Positions 37,401 through 48,300 of a stretch of 64,000 nt of DNA are shown here, piece after piece. A program made the translations under genes and the position numbers. Below the pieces are notes generated by a model. That model did no database searches. It was given only the letters and a program-made list of their open reading frames with translations, and had not been told where the DNA came from. The DNA is from an uncultured Clostridia bacterium (GTDB taxonomy: Bacteria > Bacillota > Clostridia > Christensenellales > UBA1242), in the NCBI GenBank assembly GCA_905235475.1, contig CAJOLU010000004.1, forward strand, positions 62,001-126,000, in the 5' to 3' direction. Position 1 is the first letter of the stretch. Each line of letters begins with the position of its first letter.

Positions 37401-38405
37401 ATGGAAACAAACACCCCAAAAAATGAAGAGATAGAACAAAATGGCATGTTCTCTGTTACGGAAGAGGAAATGCAACAACTTCGTCAAATTAAGAGTAAGT
37501 ATAACTCACTTACAAGAAAAATTAGACGTGCCCTTCCTTTTGTTGCTGGAATGAGTGCCGCAACAGCTTATCTCGTGCCATCACTAATGAAATTTAATGC
37601 GGAAAGAGATGCCGCTATAGACAAAACTTTGATAGAAGCAATGGAAAACATTCAGCAAAATCATACAGCAGAAATGATTGAAAATGCAAGAAATTTGTTT
37701 GCAGGAATTGATATAAACAAAATTAATGCATCAAACTCATCATACGACTTTTCTTTGGACTATTTTCCAAAGAGTGTTCGAAATGCATTACAAGAATTAG
37801 GGAAGGATAATCCTGAACTGGTCCAAAAATTACATCAAAGTATGGATGGTGACGAATTTGCAAGAGAGCGTGGTTTTGCGGACTATCAAGAGTACCTTGG
37901 TTTGCTTGCTGACAAATTCCCAGAGATATTTCCAGAAAATTGGGAAGCCAGTTCAACAATACCTCCTGAAACAATAACAATGACTCCTGCACGGCTTGAC
38001 GAGTTTTTGTATTATTGGCAAGACTTTAGCGCAGGTATGACCGAACAAGCGCTTAATCGCAACGCAGAAGAGCTTTTAACTTATGGCATCGATGTATCTT
38101 CAATCTTTGATCAACCGATTGGAGAAGAATATGTTTCTGGAGGTTTTAGTTTTGGTTCAGAAACCACACCAAGAGAACTTTTAGACGCGAAATCAAGTTC
38201 TTCGTTCGATATGTCTCATCTAACCGACTTAGCACAACAAGACATGGCAATTGGAACTGTTTTGGCTGGTGCGGTGGCTGCTGCTGTAACTGGAATTGGT
38301 GTTGTTGCATATGAAAACAAAGATAAAGTTAAAGAAAAAGCTACAACTGCAAAAGACAAAATTAAAAGTGTCTTTAAAAAAGATGACAACAAATTTGAAA
38401 GATAA
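37401..38405 (+). CDS. Unknown protein with two hydrophobic segments
   Basis: A 334-aa protein I do not recognise. A basic helix leads into a first hydrophobic segment (ALPFVAGMSAATAYLVPSL, about residues 45-63). A long polar middle part, rich in Asp, Glu and Ser, is followed by a second segment (GTVLAGAVAAAVTGIGVVAY) and a Lys-rich tail. It could be a membrane protein with the middle domain outside. The ATG at 37401 has AAGGAG nine bases upstream and is preferred over an upstream in-frame start lacking a site. It has a perfect promoter in front and a bidirectional terminator behind, so it is monocistronic and probably abundant. Confidence 0.65.
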   Translation: METNTPKNEEIEQNGMFSVTEEEMQQLRQIKSKYNSLTRKIRRALPFVAGMSAATAYLVPSLMKFNAERDAAIDKTLIEAMENIQQNHTAEMIENARNLFAGIDINKINASNSSYDFSLDYFPKSVRNALQELGKDNPELVQKLHQSMDGDEFARERGFADYQEYLGLLADKFPEIFPENWEASSTIPPETITMTPARLDEFLYYWQDFSAGMTEQALNRNAEELLTYGIDVSSIFDQPIGEEYVSGGFSFGSETTPRELLDAKSSSSFDMSHLTDLAQQDMAIGTVLAGAVAAAVTGIGVVAYENKDKVKEKATTAKDKIKSVFKKDDNKFER

Positions 38406-38440
38406 TAACAAAATTACTTCATTTTTGTATTTAGTGATAT

Positions 38441-38472
38441 AAAAAAAGAACCTTTCCAAAGGTTCTTTTTTT
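38441..38472. terminator. Bidirectional terminator between 37401 gene and degV
   Basis: AAAAAAAGAACCTTT pairs with AAAGGTTCTTTTTTT around CC, a 15-bp perfect stem. Confidence 0.92.
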
Positions 38473-38473
38473 A

Positions 38474-39325
38474 TTATTCTCCATCTGTGTAGAAAAGGAT
38501 TCCAACGGTGTTTGGTCCACAGTGTGTTGCAACTGTTGCGCCAGCACGAGTGATTAAAACTTCTTTAAAGATTGGAGAAATTTTTTCTTTGATTGCTTCA
38601 ACAATTTTGTCATCAAGTGTTGAATATGTGATGAAACACTTTGTTTTGTCTGGTTTGTTATATTTTTCTAGAGTGTAGTCCACATAGCGCATAACAACAT
38701 CAGCAAACTTTCCTCGTGGTTTTGAGTCCACATCCATACTCCCGTCTTTAAGAGCTATGATTGGTTTAATTTTTAAGAGGTTCGCACCAAACATTTCTAT
38801 GCGAGAGCACCTTCCACCTTTGTGAAGATATTTTAGTGTGTCAAGCACAAAAGATGCTTGAGCGAAATTCTTTCTTTCTTCAACTTTTTCAACAATTTGT
38901 TTTGGCTCCAAACCTTGCTGTGCTAGTTCATAAGCATAAATCATTTGAAGTCCAATTGCGGAAGATAGTGTTTGGGAATCAATAACAAACACTTTTCCAT
39001 CAAAGCTTTCGCTAGCTGTTTTTGCGTTTTGGCAAAGAGAAGATAGTTTTGATGAAAGTGCAAAATGAATGATTGCATCACATTTTTCTTCTTCAAAGAT
39101 TTTTTCAAAAAACTCTTTATATTCACTTGGATTAATTGCAGATGTTCTTGGGTGAGATTTTGTTTTTTCACATATTTCAAAGATATTGTCTGAGGTTAAA
39201 TTAACTCCATCTTTATACTCTTCATCTCCAATTATAACAGGAACTGGAATTGTGGTGAAGTTATATTTTTGTTTTATTTCTTCGGTTAAATCACTTGTGC
39301 CATCTGATGTTATTTTTATAATCAT
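38474..39325 (-). CDS. DegV family fatty-acid-binding protein
   Basis: A 283-aa protein of the DegV/FakB family, which present fatty acids to a kinase for phospholipid synthesis. It shows the typical start ITSDGTSDLTEEI, PRTSAINPSEY, HFALSSKLSSLCQNA, VIDSQTLSSAIGL, LKYLHKGGRCSR and the final GPNTVGILFY. The ATG at 39325 has AAAGGTGG eight bases upstream; an upstream GTG overlaps that site and is less likely. No fatty-acid kinase gene lies in the window. Confidence 0.92.
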   Translation of the reverse strand: MIIKITSDGTSDLTEEIKQKYNFTTIPVPVIIGDEEYKDGVNLTSDNIFEICEKTKSHPRTSAINPSEYKEFFEKIFEEEKCDAIIHFALSSKLSSLCQNAKTASESFDGKVFVIDSQTLSSAIGLQMIYAYELAQQGLEPKQIVEKVEERKNFAQASFVLDTLKYLHKGGRCSRIEMFGANLLKIKPIIALKDGSMDVDSKPRGKFADVVMRYVDYTLEKYNKPDKTKCFITYSTLDDKIVEAIKEKISPIFKEVLITRAGATVATHCGPNTVGILFYTDGE

Positions 39326-39656
39326 AATCTTATCCACCTTTTATTTTTTTGCAAAAAATTGTGCCAAAAATTAAAGAAAAAACTAAAATTTAGTTAATTT
39401 TTGGTTGAATATGATAGTATTGTAACAAAATTATTTGTTTTTTGCAACTAAAAAAGATATTAAAAATTGTTAAGTTTTTATTAAGTTGCCAAAATTAAAA
39501 ATTTATGTTTGATTGGCGTGAGAAAAAATGTGCCATATGCAAAAAACAACTTGAAAAGTGCCTATAAAGGTTAATAACAAAAATATTTAAAAGCGTGAAA
39601 AGGAGGGTGTTGTGTTGTGAAACAAACAGCCATAAATTGCTTGAGAATTTTTGATA
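39326..39656. other. Intergenic region between degV and the 39712 gene
   Basis: No gene that I would defend. It has a strong ribosome-site-like AAGGAGGG (39600-39607) before a 17-codon frame, and a 20-codon frame with a CxxC pair (39505-39567) without a ribosome site. Confidence 0.4.
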
Positions 39657-39685
39657 TTGACTTTTTTTGATTTTTATGTTATAAT
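39657..39685 (+). promoter_or_regulatory. Promoter of the 39712 gene
   Basis: TTGACT, a 17-base spacer and TATAAT with a TGT extension, 26 bases before the ATG. Confidence 0.8.
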
Positions 39686-39711
39686 TAAATAGATATTTAT
39701 GGAGAAAAGCA

Positions 39712-40443
39712 ATGAGTGTTTTTGATGATATTACAAAAAAATTTAGGAAGAAAAAGATAACACAAACATTTCCATCTTCTAACACTGTTGAGGAATCGCA
39801 GCCTAAAATCACTTTTGATTTTGAAAGAAAAACGCAAGATGACTTTGAAAGAGATTTAAAAGAACAAAAGGTGGCTGCGAAAACAGATGAAATGCTAGAT
39901 GTTTTGGACCTAAACACAGTGTTTTGGCTTTTTGTTGAGCACCAACACAAAGATGTAAATGAAAAAGTGCAATCTTTGGATATAAAGTCAATTCCAATGT
40001 GTTATGTTAGTGAAACAAACACAATGAAAGATGTTGTCACTGGCAAGGAATTTGCACTCTATGATGTGTCAAAGGGAGAAAAACTGGGCGATGCGAGGAG
40101 TGATGGCTCTGATATGTGTTTGTTTAGTGCATATTTGCAAGGTAATTTTAGTAACTATAGAATTGTTGGGAGTGGGGCATATTATAACTTAGATAAAAAT
40201 TGTGCAATTGATTCCTACAACGCTGGTGCTCCGGGTCTTCTAAAACTATTTTCACAATCTTTTGCGGAGGCTAGTTTTGCCAATGTTGTGGATCATTCCC
40301 AAAAGGGAGAAACTCTAAAAACGCCTGCCTTGGTTAGTAGAAAAGATGTTATAACACTAGATGGTGGAATAAAGAAAAAATATGAAGAGCAAAGAATGGA
40401 AGAAATTAAAAAAGCAGAAAAACAACTTGTTAAAACTTTTTAA
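39712..40443 (+). CDS. Unknown 243-aa protein
   Basis: I do not recognise this soluble protein. The first 65 residues are charged and probably flexible. The middle, from DLNTVFWLFVEHQH to KLFSQSFAEASF, has alternating hydrophobic and polar residues with IPMCYVSE and RIVGSGAYYNL, suggesting an alpha/beta domain. The tail is helical and Lys/Glu-rich. A strong promoter and terminator make it monocistronic; the ribosome site is GGAG at modest spacing. Confidence 0.62.
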   Translation: MSVFDDITKKFRKKKITQTFPSSNTVEESQPKITFDFERKTQDDFERDLKEQKVAAKTDEMLDVLDLNTVFWLFVEHQHKDVNEKVQSLDIKSIPMCYVSETNTMKDVVTGKEFALYDVSKGEKLGDARSDGSDMCLFSAYLQGNFSNYRIVGSGAYYNLDKNCAIDSYNAGAPGLLKLFSQSFAEASFANVVDHSQKGETLKTPALVSRKDVITLDGGIKKKYEEQRMEEIKKAEKQLVKTF

Positions 40444-40447
40444 AAAG

Positions 40448-40473
40448 CAAATCTAAATAAGATTTGTTTTTAT
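40448..40473 (+). terminator. Terminator after the 39712 gene
   Basis: CAAATCT pairs with AGATTTG around five bases, followed by a T-rich tail. Confidence 0.75.
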
Positions 40474-40525
40474 TTTTTTGTGAAACAACCAAAGAATCAA
40501 AATGCTTTTATATAGGCTTTTTTAC

Positions 40526-40553
40526 TTGACAAAATGGGCTTTGGTGTGATAGT
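40526..40553 (+). promoter_or_regulatory. Probable tex promoter
   Basis: Consensus TTGACA, a 16-base spacer and the weak -10 GATAGT helped by a TGT extension. Confidence 0.5.
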
Positions 40554-40613
40554 CTTAATATTAATTTAAAGAAAGTTTAAATTGAAAAAACGCGATAAAG
40601 AAGGAAACAAAAT

Positions 40614-42956
40614 ATGGATATAGCAAAAGTGTTAGCGCAAAAATTTGACATAAAAGAAAATTATTCACAAAACATCATTAATCTACTTGATGAGGGGTGC
40701 ACAATTCCGTTCATTTCTAGATATCGAAAAGAGATGCATGGAAGTTTGGACGACCAAACAATTAGGGAGTTTTCAGATAGTTTAAACCAGTTAAGGAATT
40801 TGGGAAAGAGAAAAGAAGAAGTTATTAAACTGTTAACTGAACAAGGTAATTTGACCGATGAACTCAAAAAGCAAATTGATGATGCGATCACAGTTACTGA
40901 AGTTGAAGATATTTATAGACCATTTAGGCCAAAGAGAAAAACAAGAGCATCTGTTGCTATTGCTGCTGGCTTGCAGCCTCTTGCTGATTTAATCTTTTCT
41001 CAACCAAAAGACCTTAACATTCAAGAAGAGGCTAAAAAATATATTAATGTAGAAAAAGGAATTGAAACTGTTGAACAAGCACTTCAAGGTGCAAGCGACA
41101 TTATTGCGGAAATTGTTGCAGACTCAAAAGAGGCTCGTGATGCAATCCGTGACATTTATTGGCAAAGTTCAAAACTTTCTAGTGAGTGGAAAGAAGAAAA
41201 AGATGAGAAAAAGGTTTATGAAACATACAAAGATTATATGGAACCAATCAACAAAATTCCATCTCACAGAATCTTGGCTCTTAACCGTGGAGAGAAAGAA
41301 GAGGCTCTTAAGGTTGAGATGAGCCCAGAAGACATTGCCTATGCGGTTAACACGCTTTCAAAAGAATTTGTTAAAGCAACAAAAAGGGCGAACTTAGATT
41401 TGTTTAAAGATGCTGGTCTACTTAAAGAGCAAGAAGAAGAGAAAGAAACATCAAAAGATAAAAAAGATGACAAAACAGCAAAAGTTAAAAGTCCAGCCAT
41501 TGCAATCACAAAAGGTGTTAATGTTTTGCGTGAACACATAAAAAGCAAGCGTGAAGAACTTTCTTTAACAGATTTTGTGTTTGATGCCGTGATGGACGGT
41601 TTTTCAAGGCTTTTGGCACCATCTGTTGAAACAGAACTTCGTGGAGTGCTAACAGATAATGCAAACGAGCAAGCAATTAAAATGTTTGAAAGTAATCTTG
41701 AGCCACTTTTGCTTCAACCACCTCTAAAAGGAAAAACAATTTTGGCAGTTGACCCAGCATATAGAACTGGTTGTAAGATTGCTGTTATCGATTCAAACGG
41801 AAATGTTTTAGATAAGGCAGTTGTTTATCCAACACCACCACAAAACAAAACGGAAGAAGCAAAAGTTGAACTTAAAAACCTTATATATCGCCATAATGTT
41901 AACGCTATTGCCGTTGGGAATGGAACAGCAAGCAAAGAAGCGGAAATTTTTGTTGCTGATTTAATTAAGAGTGTTGACACAAAAGTGCAATATGCTATTG
42001 TGAACGAGGCTGGCGCCAGTGTTTATTCTGCATCAAAATTGGGTGCGGAAGAATTCCCACAATATGATGTGACAATTCGTTCTGCAATATCTCTTGCAAG
42101 ACGTTTGCAGGACCCACTTGCTGAACTTATTAAGATAGACCCTAAATCTATTGGTGTTGGGCAATATCAACACGATATGCCACAAAAAAGACTTGGCGAA
42201 GTTTTGGACGGAGTTGTGGAAAAGTGTGTTAACAGTGTTGGGGTTGATTTAAATACTGCAAGTGTTCCACTTCTCACAAAAGTTAGTGGACTAAACTCAG
42301 CCAGTGCAAAATCTATTGCTGAATATAGAAAGAAGAATGGAGATTTTTCTTCTCGTGAAGAATTGAAAGATGTTCCAAAACTTGGGGCAAAAGCATATGA
42401 GCAATGTGCGGGCTTCTTGCGCATTCCAAACTCTAAAAACATTTTGGACAACACTTCTGTTCACCCAGAAAGTTATGGCGCTGTTGAAAAACTTTTAAAT
42501 CACTTTAATATTGACGAACAAGGAATTAAAGATGGCAGACTCCAAATTCTTCCAACAGCAATTGAAAGTGAAGGTGCGGAAAATGTTGCAAAAGTTTGTG
42601 GCGTTGGTGTTCCAACTTTAAATGATATTGTTGAAGAACTTCAAAAACCAGGTAGAGATATTCGTGACAGTTTGCCACCAGTTGAACTTCGTGGAGACCT
42701 TTTGTCGATTGAAGACCTAAAAGAGGGAATGATTCTAAACGGAGTTGTTCGAAATGTTATTGACTTTGGTGCTTTTGTTGATATTGGAGTTCATCAAGAT
42801 GGGCTTGTTCACATTTCTCAAATTTGTGATAGATATATCAAACACCCAAGCGAAGAACTGACTGTTGGAGATAGGGTTAAGGTTAAAATTATTGGGCTAG
42901 ACCTTCAAAAGAACAGAATTAGTTTAAGCATAAAAGATGCTTTAAAAGAACAATAA
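40614..42956 (+). CDS. tex: Tex-family S1 RNA-binding protein
   Basis: A 780-aa protein of the Tex (toxin expression) family, nucleic-acid-binding factors linked to transcription and ribosome quality control. Helical N-domain (FISRYRKEMHGSLDD), RPFRPKRKTRASVA, a YqgF-like nuclease fold (AVDPAYRTGCKIA near residue 380, VGNGTASKEAE), helix-hairpin-helix repeats (KVSGLNSASAKSIAEYR) and a C-terminal S1 domain (GVVRNVIDFGAFVDIG near residue 710). A Lys/Asp-rich insertion lies near residue 280. Full length for the family. It is monocistronic, with a very stable terminator behind. Confidence 0.96.
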   Translation: MDIAKVLAQKFDIKENYSQNIINLLDEGCTIPFISRYRKEMHGSLDDQTIREFSDSLNQLRNLGKRKEEVIKLLTEQGNLTDELKKQIDDAITVTEVEDIYRPFRPKRKTRASVAIAAGLQPLADLIFSQPKDLNIQEEAKKYINVEKGIETVEQALQGASDIIAEIVADSKEARDAIRDIYWQSSKLSSEWKEEKDEKKVYETYKDYMEPINKIPSHRILALNRGEKEEALKVEMSPEDIAYAVNTLSKEFVKATKRANLDLFKDAGLLKEQEEEKETSKDKKDDKTAKVKSPAIAITKGVNVLREHIKSKREELSLTDFVFDAVMDGFSRLLAPSVETELRGVLTDNANEQAIKMFESNLEPLLLQPPLKGKTILAVDPAYRTGCKIAVIDSNGNVLDKAVVYPTPPQNKTEEAKVELKNLIYRHNVNAIAVGNGTASKEAEIFVADLIKSVDTKVQYAIVNEAGASVYSASKLGAEEFPQYDVTIRSAISLARRLQDPLAELIKIDPKSIGVGQYQHDMPQKRLGEVLDGVVEKCVNSVGVDLNTASVPLLTKVSGLNSASAKSIAEYRKKNGDFSSREELKDVPKLGAKAYEQCAGFLRIPNSKNILDNTSVHPESYGAVEKLLNHFNIDEQGIKDGRLQILPTAIESEGAENVAKVCGVGVPTLNDIVEELQKPGRDIRDSLPPVELRGDLLSIEDLKEGMILNGVVRNVIDFGAFVDIGVHQDGLVHISQICDRYIKHPSEELTVGDRVKVKIIGLDLQKNRISLSIKDALKEQ

Positions 42957-42975
42957 TTTTTGGGATTTGCATAGA

Positions 42976-43010
42976 AAAAGAACTCAAACATTTGAGTTCT
43001 TTTATTTTTT
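42976..43010 (+). terminator. Terminator after tex
   Basis: AAAAGAACTCAAA pairs with TTTGAGTTCTTTT (13 bp) around CA, then a T-rich tail. Confidence 0.9.
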
Positions 43011-43051
43011 TTGAGAGTATAATCAAAAAATATAAAACTTTGCTTTTACTC

Positions 43052-43080
43052 TTGACTTTAAAAAGTTTTGGTGTTAGAAT
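43052..43080 (+). promoter_or_regulatory. Promoter of the glyS leader
   Basis: TTGACT, a 17-base spacer and TAGAAT with a TGT extension. Transcription would start near 43087. Confidence 0.7.
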
Positions 43081-43085
43081 TTGTT

Positions 43086-43237
43086 TAGCAATGAAGGAAC
43101 TGGCAATTCCGGAGCGGGTAAGCCTAAACCTAAAAGGGCATAAAAAAGAGTGCATCATTTTTGATGCAAAATAGGGTGGAACCGCGGTTAAGATAATCGT
43201 CCCTATGCAAAGTTAAAATTTTGCATAGGGTTTTTTG
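43086..43237 (+). ncRNA. Compact T-box riboswitch controlling glyS
   Basis: Senses uncharged tRNA-Gly. A short stem I (TTTAG/CTAAA closing pairs near 43085 and 43123) presents GGC (43102-43104), pairing with the GCC anticodon. Stem III is TGCATCA/TGATGCA (43151-43168). The T-box core AGGGTGGAACCGCGG lies at 43173-43187; its UGGA bulge would pair with the UCCA end of tRNA-Gly. The terminator CCCTATGCAAA/TTTGCATAGGG plus six T (43201-43236) completes the switch. Stem I is only about 45 nt, far shorter than the canonical form of roughly 100 nt. Confidence 0.92.
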
Positions 43238-43267
43238 TTTTCTATGCATAAAAAAGGAGAGAGGAAA

Positions 43268-44659
43268 ATGAGTGAAATAACAATGAACGAACTTGTTGCT
43301 TTATGTAAAAATAGAGGTTTTATTTTTGCGGGTAGTGAAATTTATGGAGGGCTTTCAAACACGTGGGATTATGGTCCTCTTGGCGTGGAACTTAAAAACA
43401 ATTTAAAAAGAGCTTGGTGGCAAGAATTTGTGGAAAGAGAACCAACAAACGTTGGGCTTGATAGTGCGATTTTAATGAATCCGCAAGTGTGGGTGGCAAG
43501 TGGACATTTGGCAAACTTTACTGACCCACTAATGGATTGTAGGGCGTGCAAAAGCAGAGTTAGGGCAGATAAATTAATTGAAGAATGGCTTTTTAATAAC
43601 AACAAAACAATTGAAGGTTCAGTTGAGGCAATGGGTGATGAAAAAATGGAACAGTTCATCAAAGACAACAATATTTGTTGCCCACATTGTGGTAAGTGTG
43701 ATTTCACACCAATTCGAAAATTTAATTTGATGTTTAAAACATTTCAAGGAGTTACTGAAGACAAAAAAAGTGAAATATATTTGCGTCCAGAAACTGCTGG
43801 TGGAATTTTTGTAAACTTTAAAAATGTGTTGCGTTCAACAAGAGGAAAACTTCCTTTAGGAATTGGTCAAATTGGAAAAAGTTTTCGAAATGAAATAACG
43901 CCAGGAAACTTTATTTTTAGGGTTAGGGAATTTGAACAAATGGAACTTGAGTTTTTCTTTGACCCACAAGATGAAAAAGATTGGTTCTCTTATTATAGAC
44001 AAAAGGCTTATGACTTTTTGCTTTCTTTGGGAATTGATAAACAAAACCTAAGATTTAGAGATCACGATAAAGAAGAGTTGTGTTTCTATTCTTCTGCAAC
44101 AACAGATATTGAATACACATTTCCATTTGGTTGGGGCGAACTTTGGGGAATTGCAAACAGAACAGATTTTGATTTAACACAACACCAAAAATTTAGCGGA
44201 CAAGATATGAGTTATTTGGACCCATTTACAAACAGAAAGTTTATTCCTCATGTTATTGAACCATCTGTTGGGGTTGATAGAGTTTTGTTGGCGCTTTTGT
44301 GTTCTGCTTACACAAAAGAGAGGTTGGAAAACGGAGAAGAAAGAATTGTTATGAAGTTTACGCCAAAACTTGCACCAATCAAAGTTGCTGTTTTGCCGTT
44401 ATCAAACAAACTGAATGATGAGGCTGAAAAAGTTTATGCAAAACTTGCTCAAAACTTTAGATGTGAGTTCGACACATCTGGTTCAATTGGAAAGCGTTAT
44501 CGCCGTCAAGATGAGATTGGAACACCTTTCTGTGTGACTGTTGATTTTGACACTTTGGAAGATGGCTGTGTGACAATTCGTGACCGTGACACAATGAAGC
44601 AAGAAAGAATTAAAATTGATGAAATTGTTGGGTATGTTACTGAAAAATTGGCATTTTAA
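43268..44659 (+). CDS. glyS: Glycyl-tRNA synthetase (single-chain alpha2 type)
   Basis: A 463-aa class II synthetase charging tRNA-Gly. It has the eukaryote-like, homodimeric form ([40 protein letters not shown]), zinc-binding pairs CRAC and CPHC, motif 2 [21 protein letters not shown], motif 3 [12 protein letters not shown] and an anticodon-binding domain ([11 protein letters not shown]). The ATG at 43268 follows AAGGAG; an in-frame upstream ATG lies in the leader and lacks a site. Expression is governed by the T-box in front. Confidence 0.97.
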   Translation: MSEITMNELVALCKNRGFIFAGSEIYGGLSNTWDYGPLGVELKNNLKRAWWQEFVEREPTNVGLDSAILMNPQVWVASGHLANFTDPLMDCRACKSRVRADKLIEEWLFNNNKTIEGSVEAMGDEKMEQFIKDNNICCPHCGKCDFTPIRKFNLMFKTFQGVTEDKKSEIYLRPETAGGIFVNFKNVLRSTRGKLPLGIGQIGKSFRNEITPGNFIFRVREFEQMELEFFFDPQDEKDWFSYYRQKAYDFLLSLGIDKQNLRFRDHDKEELCFYSSATTDIEYTFPFGWGELWGIANRTDFDLTQHQKFSGQDMSYLDPFTNRKFIPHVIEPSVGVDRVLLALLCSAYTKERLENGEERIVMKFTPKLAPIKVAVLPLSNKLNDEAEKVYAKLAQNFRCEFDTSGSIGKRYRRQDEIGTPFCVTVDFDTLEDGCVTIRDRDTMKQERIKIDEIVGYVTEKLAF

Positions 44660-44715
44660 CGCAAAATTTTGCAATTTAGCCACCAATTTTTTGCAAATCC
44701 TGATTTTTAGAAAAG

Positions 44716-44746
44716 AAAAAGTGTGATGAATTTCACACTTTTTTAT
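44716..44746 (+). terminator. Terminator after glyS
   Basis: AAAGTGTGA pairs with TCACACTTT around six bases, followed by T residues. Confidence 0.88.
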
Positions 44747-45209
44747 TTTGTTTTTAATTATAATTCATTAATTATTTTTGCGTTTAAGTGTGTTAAAATA
44801 AATCATAACACTCAATTCACAATTTATGAAAAACCACTTTGTTGATGTTTTTAATATTTAGCCACAAGCAAAAATCTAATTCAAATCCTATTGTATATTT
44901 GTTTATATTTGGATTTTTGATGTATTTTTGTTTTAATTTTTGTTTTTAATTTTGTTTTGTTATAAAATTTTTATAATAATATTTTTTTGTTGCACCTGCA
45001 TTAAAAAACAAAATTAAAAATGAATTTGCAAAAAATTTGGTGTAAAAATTGTAAAAAAATGTGTTTTTTATATTCAAAATTTAAGTTTAAATATTTTAAA
45101 TAAAATGAACGCAAAAATATGTTAATTACAACCCCCAAAAATCCATTAAATAAACGCTATTTTGGGTGTTATTATATATTTAAAAAATATATAAATATGC
45201 AATTTTCTT
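44747..45209. other. AT-rich intergenic region before the giant gene
   Basis: No gene. It contains CCCCCAAAA and TTTTGGGTGTT in inverted orientation (about 45131-45170), a layout also seen at about 15750-15782 in the AT-rich region upstream of parA. Confidence 0.5.
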
Positions 45210-45239
45210 TTGACTTTTTGTGGCGAAATTTGTTAAAAT
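45210..45239 (+). promoter_or_regulatory. Promoter of the giant lipoprotein gene
   Basis: TTGACT, an 18-base spacer and TAAAAT with a TGT extension. The leader of about 100 bases can pair AACCAAAA (about 45249) with TTTTGGTT (about 45295), and ends in AGGAG before the start codon. Confidence 0.65.
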
Positions 45240-45349
45240 TTGAGTATAACCAAAATGGGAAATTTTTCATTTGTTTTAGTTTTGATTAAATCAGTTTTGG
45301 TTGGTTATAAAATTAAACATTTTTCACATTATAAAAATAGGAGTTTTAA

Positions 45350-48300
45350 ATGATGACAAAATTTAAGCAAACATTAAGCTATGTGATAACACTGTTGGTA
45401 GTGCTGGTTTTATCTACCGCCTTGTTAGCATCTTGTGGCAACCCAAGAAAGGGACTTAAAATTGAATATGAGTTGATGTCAACGGAAAAGGCTATAACCT
45501 ATGATTCTGATGGCAAGGCTTTCTTGTCGCTCACAAAAGAGTTTGATGAGAATGGAAATCTTACCAATGTGGGTAAAGCTAATATCGATGTGAAAGTTTT
45601 GAATGGTGCTAACAATCTTTTGAGGACAATTAGAGTTGAATCTAGTGACCCAGCAAAAGTTGGATATAGCTGTGAATATGATTCAAATTCTCAAACGAAC
45701 CATGTTCAACTATTTGCAAATGGTGCCACAGCACAAAACGACAGCACATATGTTCAGTTCATCTCTGAGGAAGATTCCACTGTGTTTGCAACCCTTTATG
45801 TGCGTGTTGATGAAAAAGCAACATCAATGGATTTTGCAGATAATATCAATGTTGTGAGAGATGGTGCTGGCAATCAAGTTATCACAAACCTGGGTGCTTT
45901 TGATGGTGTGCCATTCCATCTGCTAACTAACAAACTTTTCAAGTTTGGTCCAAGCCAAGCAACAACTCCTAACCTTTTGTTTAGTGTGGGAGAAATATTT
46001 AATTTTGTGGACGGAAGTGAATTTGTTTATAGTTCATCTTCCTTGGGGTCAGCAACAAATGTTTTGAGAGAGAATGTCACCGTTTCTGGCACATATGCTG
46101 ACGGGACTTCATATAAAGCAATTGAATTTAGAGTGATTAATGCTGATGATAAAACAAATGAAACCTTTATTAAAAAATTTAGAATTCCTGTTTATGAAAA
46201 TTTGAGTTCAAATGTTTTGACTATCACAAAAAATAGTGCAACACAAAGTTCTGTTGAACTTGAAACTGTTTTTGAACAGGTGCAAACTCCTAGAGATTCT
46301 GGGGCATATATTGGGCTGTATGTTATCAGCGTTCGAGATGGTGTTGAAGAATATGTTTTGGTAACAGAAGCAAACTTAAGTGGATTGAGTATTGTTCCTG
46401 GAACAACTGCTGCATACAAGAAAGCAGATGTTGATACAAGAATTGTTTTTATTAATAACAAAAACCGTGAAAGTGGAAACATTTCATTAACGCTTGAACC
46501 AGCGAATGAAAATATTTATTACTCATATGAATTAACTGAACCAGAAAGTGCTTACACATATTTATCAGCACAAGAAAATGGGCTTAATAGAGAAAGTGCC
46601 TACATTGGCAAATACATAAAACAGAATGGAAAGTATGTTTTAATCACGAAAGACAACTTCTCTTCGCTTAATATTATTATTGGTCAAACACCTTGCTATT
46701 CATATTCTGGAACAATTACAATCGCTCAAAACTCCAACTTTGAAGGGGAAAAATTAAATTCATTTTCACTCTATGCATGGAGAGAAAGTTTGTCTGGAAC
46801 ATATTTAACTTTTCGTGCAAGTTATGCTGGATTTTTGGAAGATGATGAAATCACCATAATTCCAAAAGCAGAAAAAACAATTGAAATCAAAGTTGTGAAT
46901 TATCCAACACAAATATTTGTGAACGACAAGGGAGTTTCATTTGTTCCTCTTGAAAACAGTGATGGAACGCTTGTCACATCATTTACAAGTGTTGAGAACT
47001 TTTTGGGTGAAGATGGAAGTGGGCTATATTATTTTAGAACTGGAGAAACAATCAACACATATGCCTACACCCTTATAACAAAAGATAATTATAGCATTAC
47101 TAATTATGAAATTGTGATTAACGGAACCAGTTATGAATTAGACTACAGGAATTTTGCGGGAACTATTTTATTTGAAGAGGCTGCCGATGAAATCTCTGTT
47201 TTTGATGTTTATAACACATCAAGTTTGAGTCAATCAATTATGGTTGAACTTAATGGGTTTTCAGAAGGGTTTGATGAATTTTATGTTTATGTGAACTCTC
47301 AAGAACTTGCTCGTAATGGGGATAAATATAGAAACGCATTAATCATTGCTGAAGCATTGAGGCTTGTGTGTGATGGGCGAAATGATTTCCTAAAACAAGG
47401 CGATGAGTATTCAAAACTTGTTTATAAAAGTGGAAGTGTTATATACATCTCTGCAAACACTGCCGTAAGCCTTAATGGAGAGATTCCAATTGTTGTGGAG
47501 GCAAAATATAATAGTGGAAAACAACTTCAAAGAAAACTTATTCTAAGGTTTGTTCGGGGAATTGAAGACATTTCTGCTAGGGCAATCAAAACAATTTCTG
47601 GAATTGATGTGGAATTTGATGTTGGTCCAGAAGAGGATTTGGAACTTTATATCCCTGCAAGTGGAGATTTGAATAGTGTGAGCCTAAGAAGCAACATACT
47701 CCTTTTTGCTAGTCCAGATAATTCTGCAACATATCAAAGCATTATTGATGGAACAGTCAAAACTTATTTAACTCTCCAAAATTCAAACAGTAGTGTTGTG
47801 AAGGTTGGTTATTTTAACGAAAGTGAAGAGTTTGTTGAAAATGCAATTAATCCAATGACTTTAAGTTTTGTAATTATTGGGCAAAAGTTTGGGAATAGTG
47901 AGATTGTTATTTCTTCCCCTACTGGTGTTAGGTTTACTTTTGAAGTTTATGTTAAAGAAATTGCATCAGCAATCACGCTAAACTTGGATGAAGACAGTGC
48001 ACCAAACAACACATTCCAAACCACGAAAAAAATAACGGAAGATGACACAGATGAAAGAACAACTTTAACATCATTGATGCTAACAGAAAATGTTACTGAT
48101 GTTTATGTTAATGCTAATGTTTATCCGGCAAATGCCTCTCTTTTGAAATCTGAACTATTCTACATAACAAAAGAGAAATATAACGCTCTTTATAGTTCTG
48201 GGGAAGATGAATTTAAGAGCGTGTTGTTGGAATATATGCTTGCACTTGAGCCATCTCCATTAGGTTATCTTGATGGAATTAATACCAACCTATCAAACAA

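Noticed and set aside
39505..39567. A 20-residue peptide with CAIC and a third Cys
   Set aside because: No ribosome site or promoter; too short to support.
39617..39670. A 17-residue frame behind a strong AAGGAGGG
   Set aside because: No promoter is visible upstream and its end overlaps the promoter of the next gene; a leader peptide role cannot be shown.
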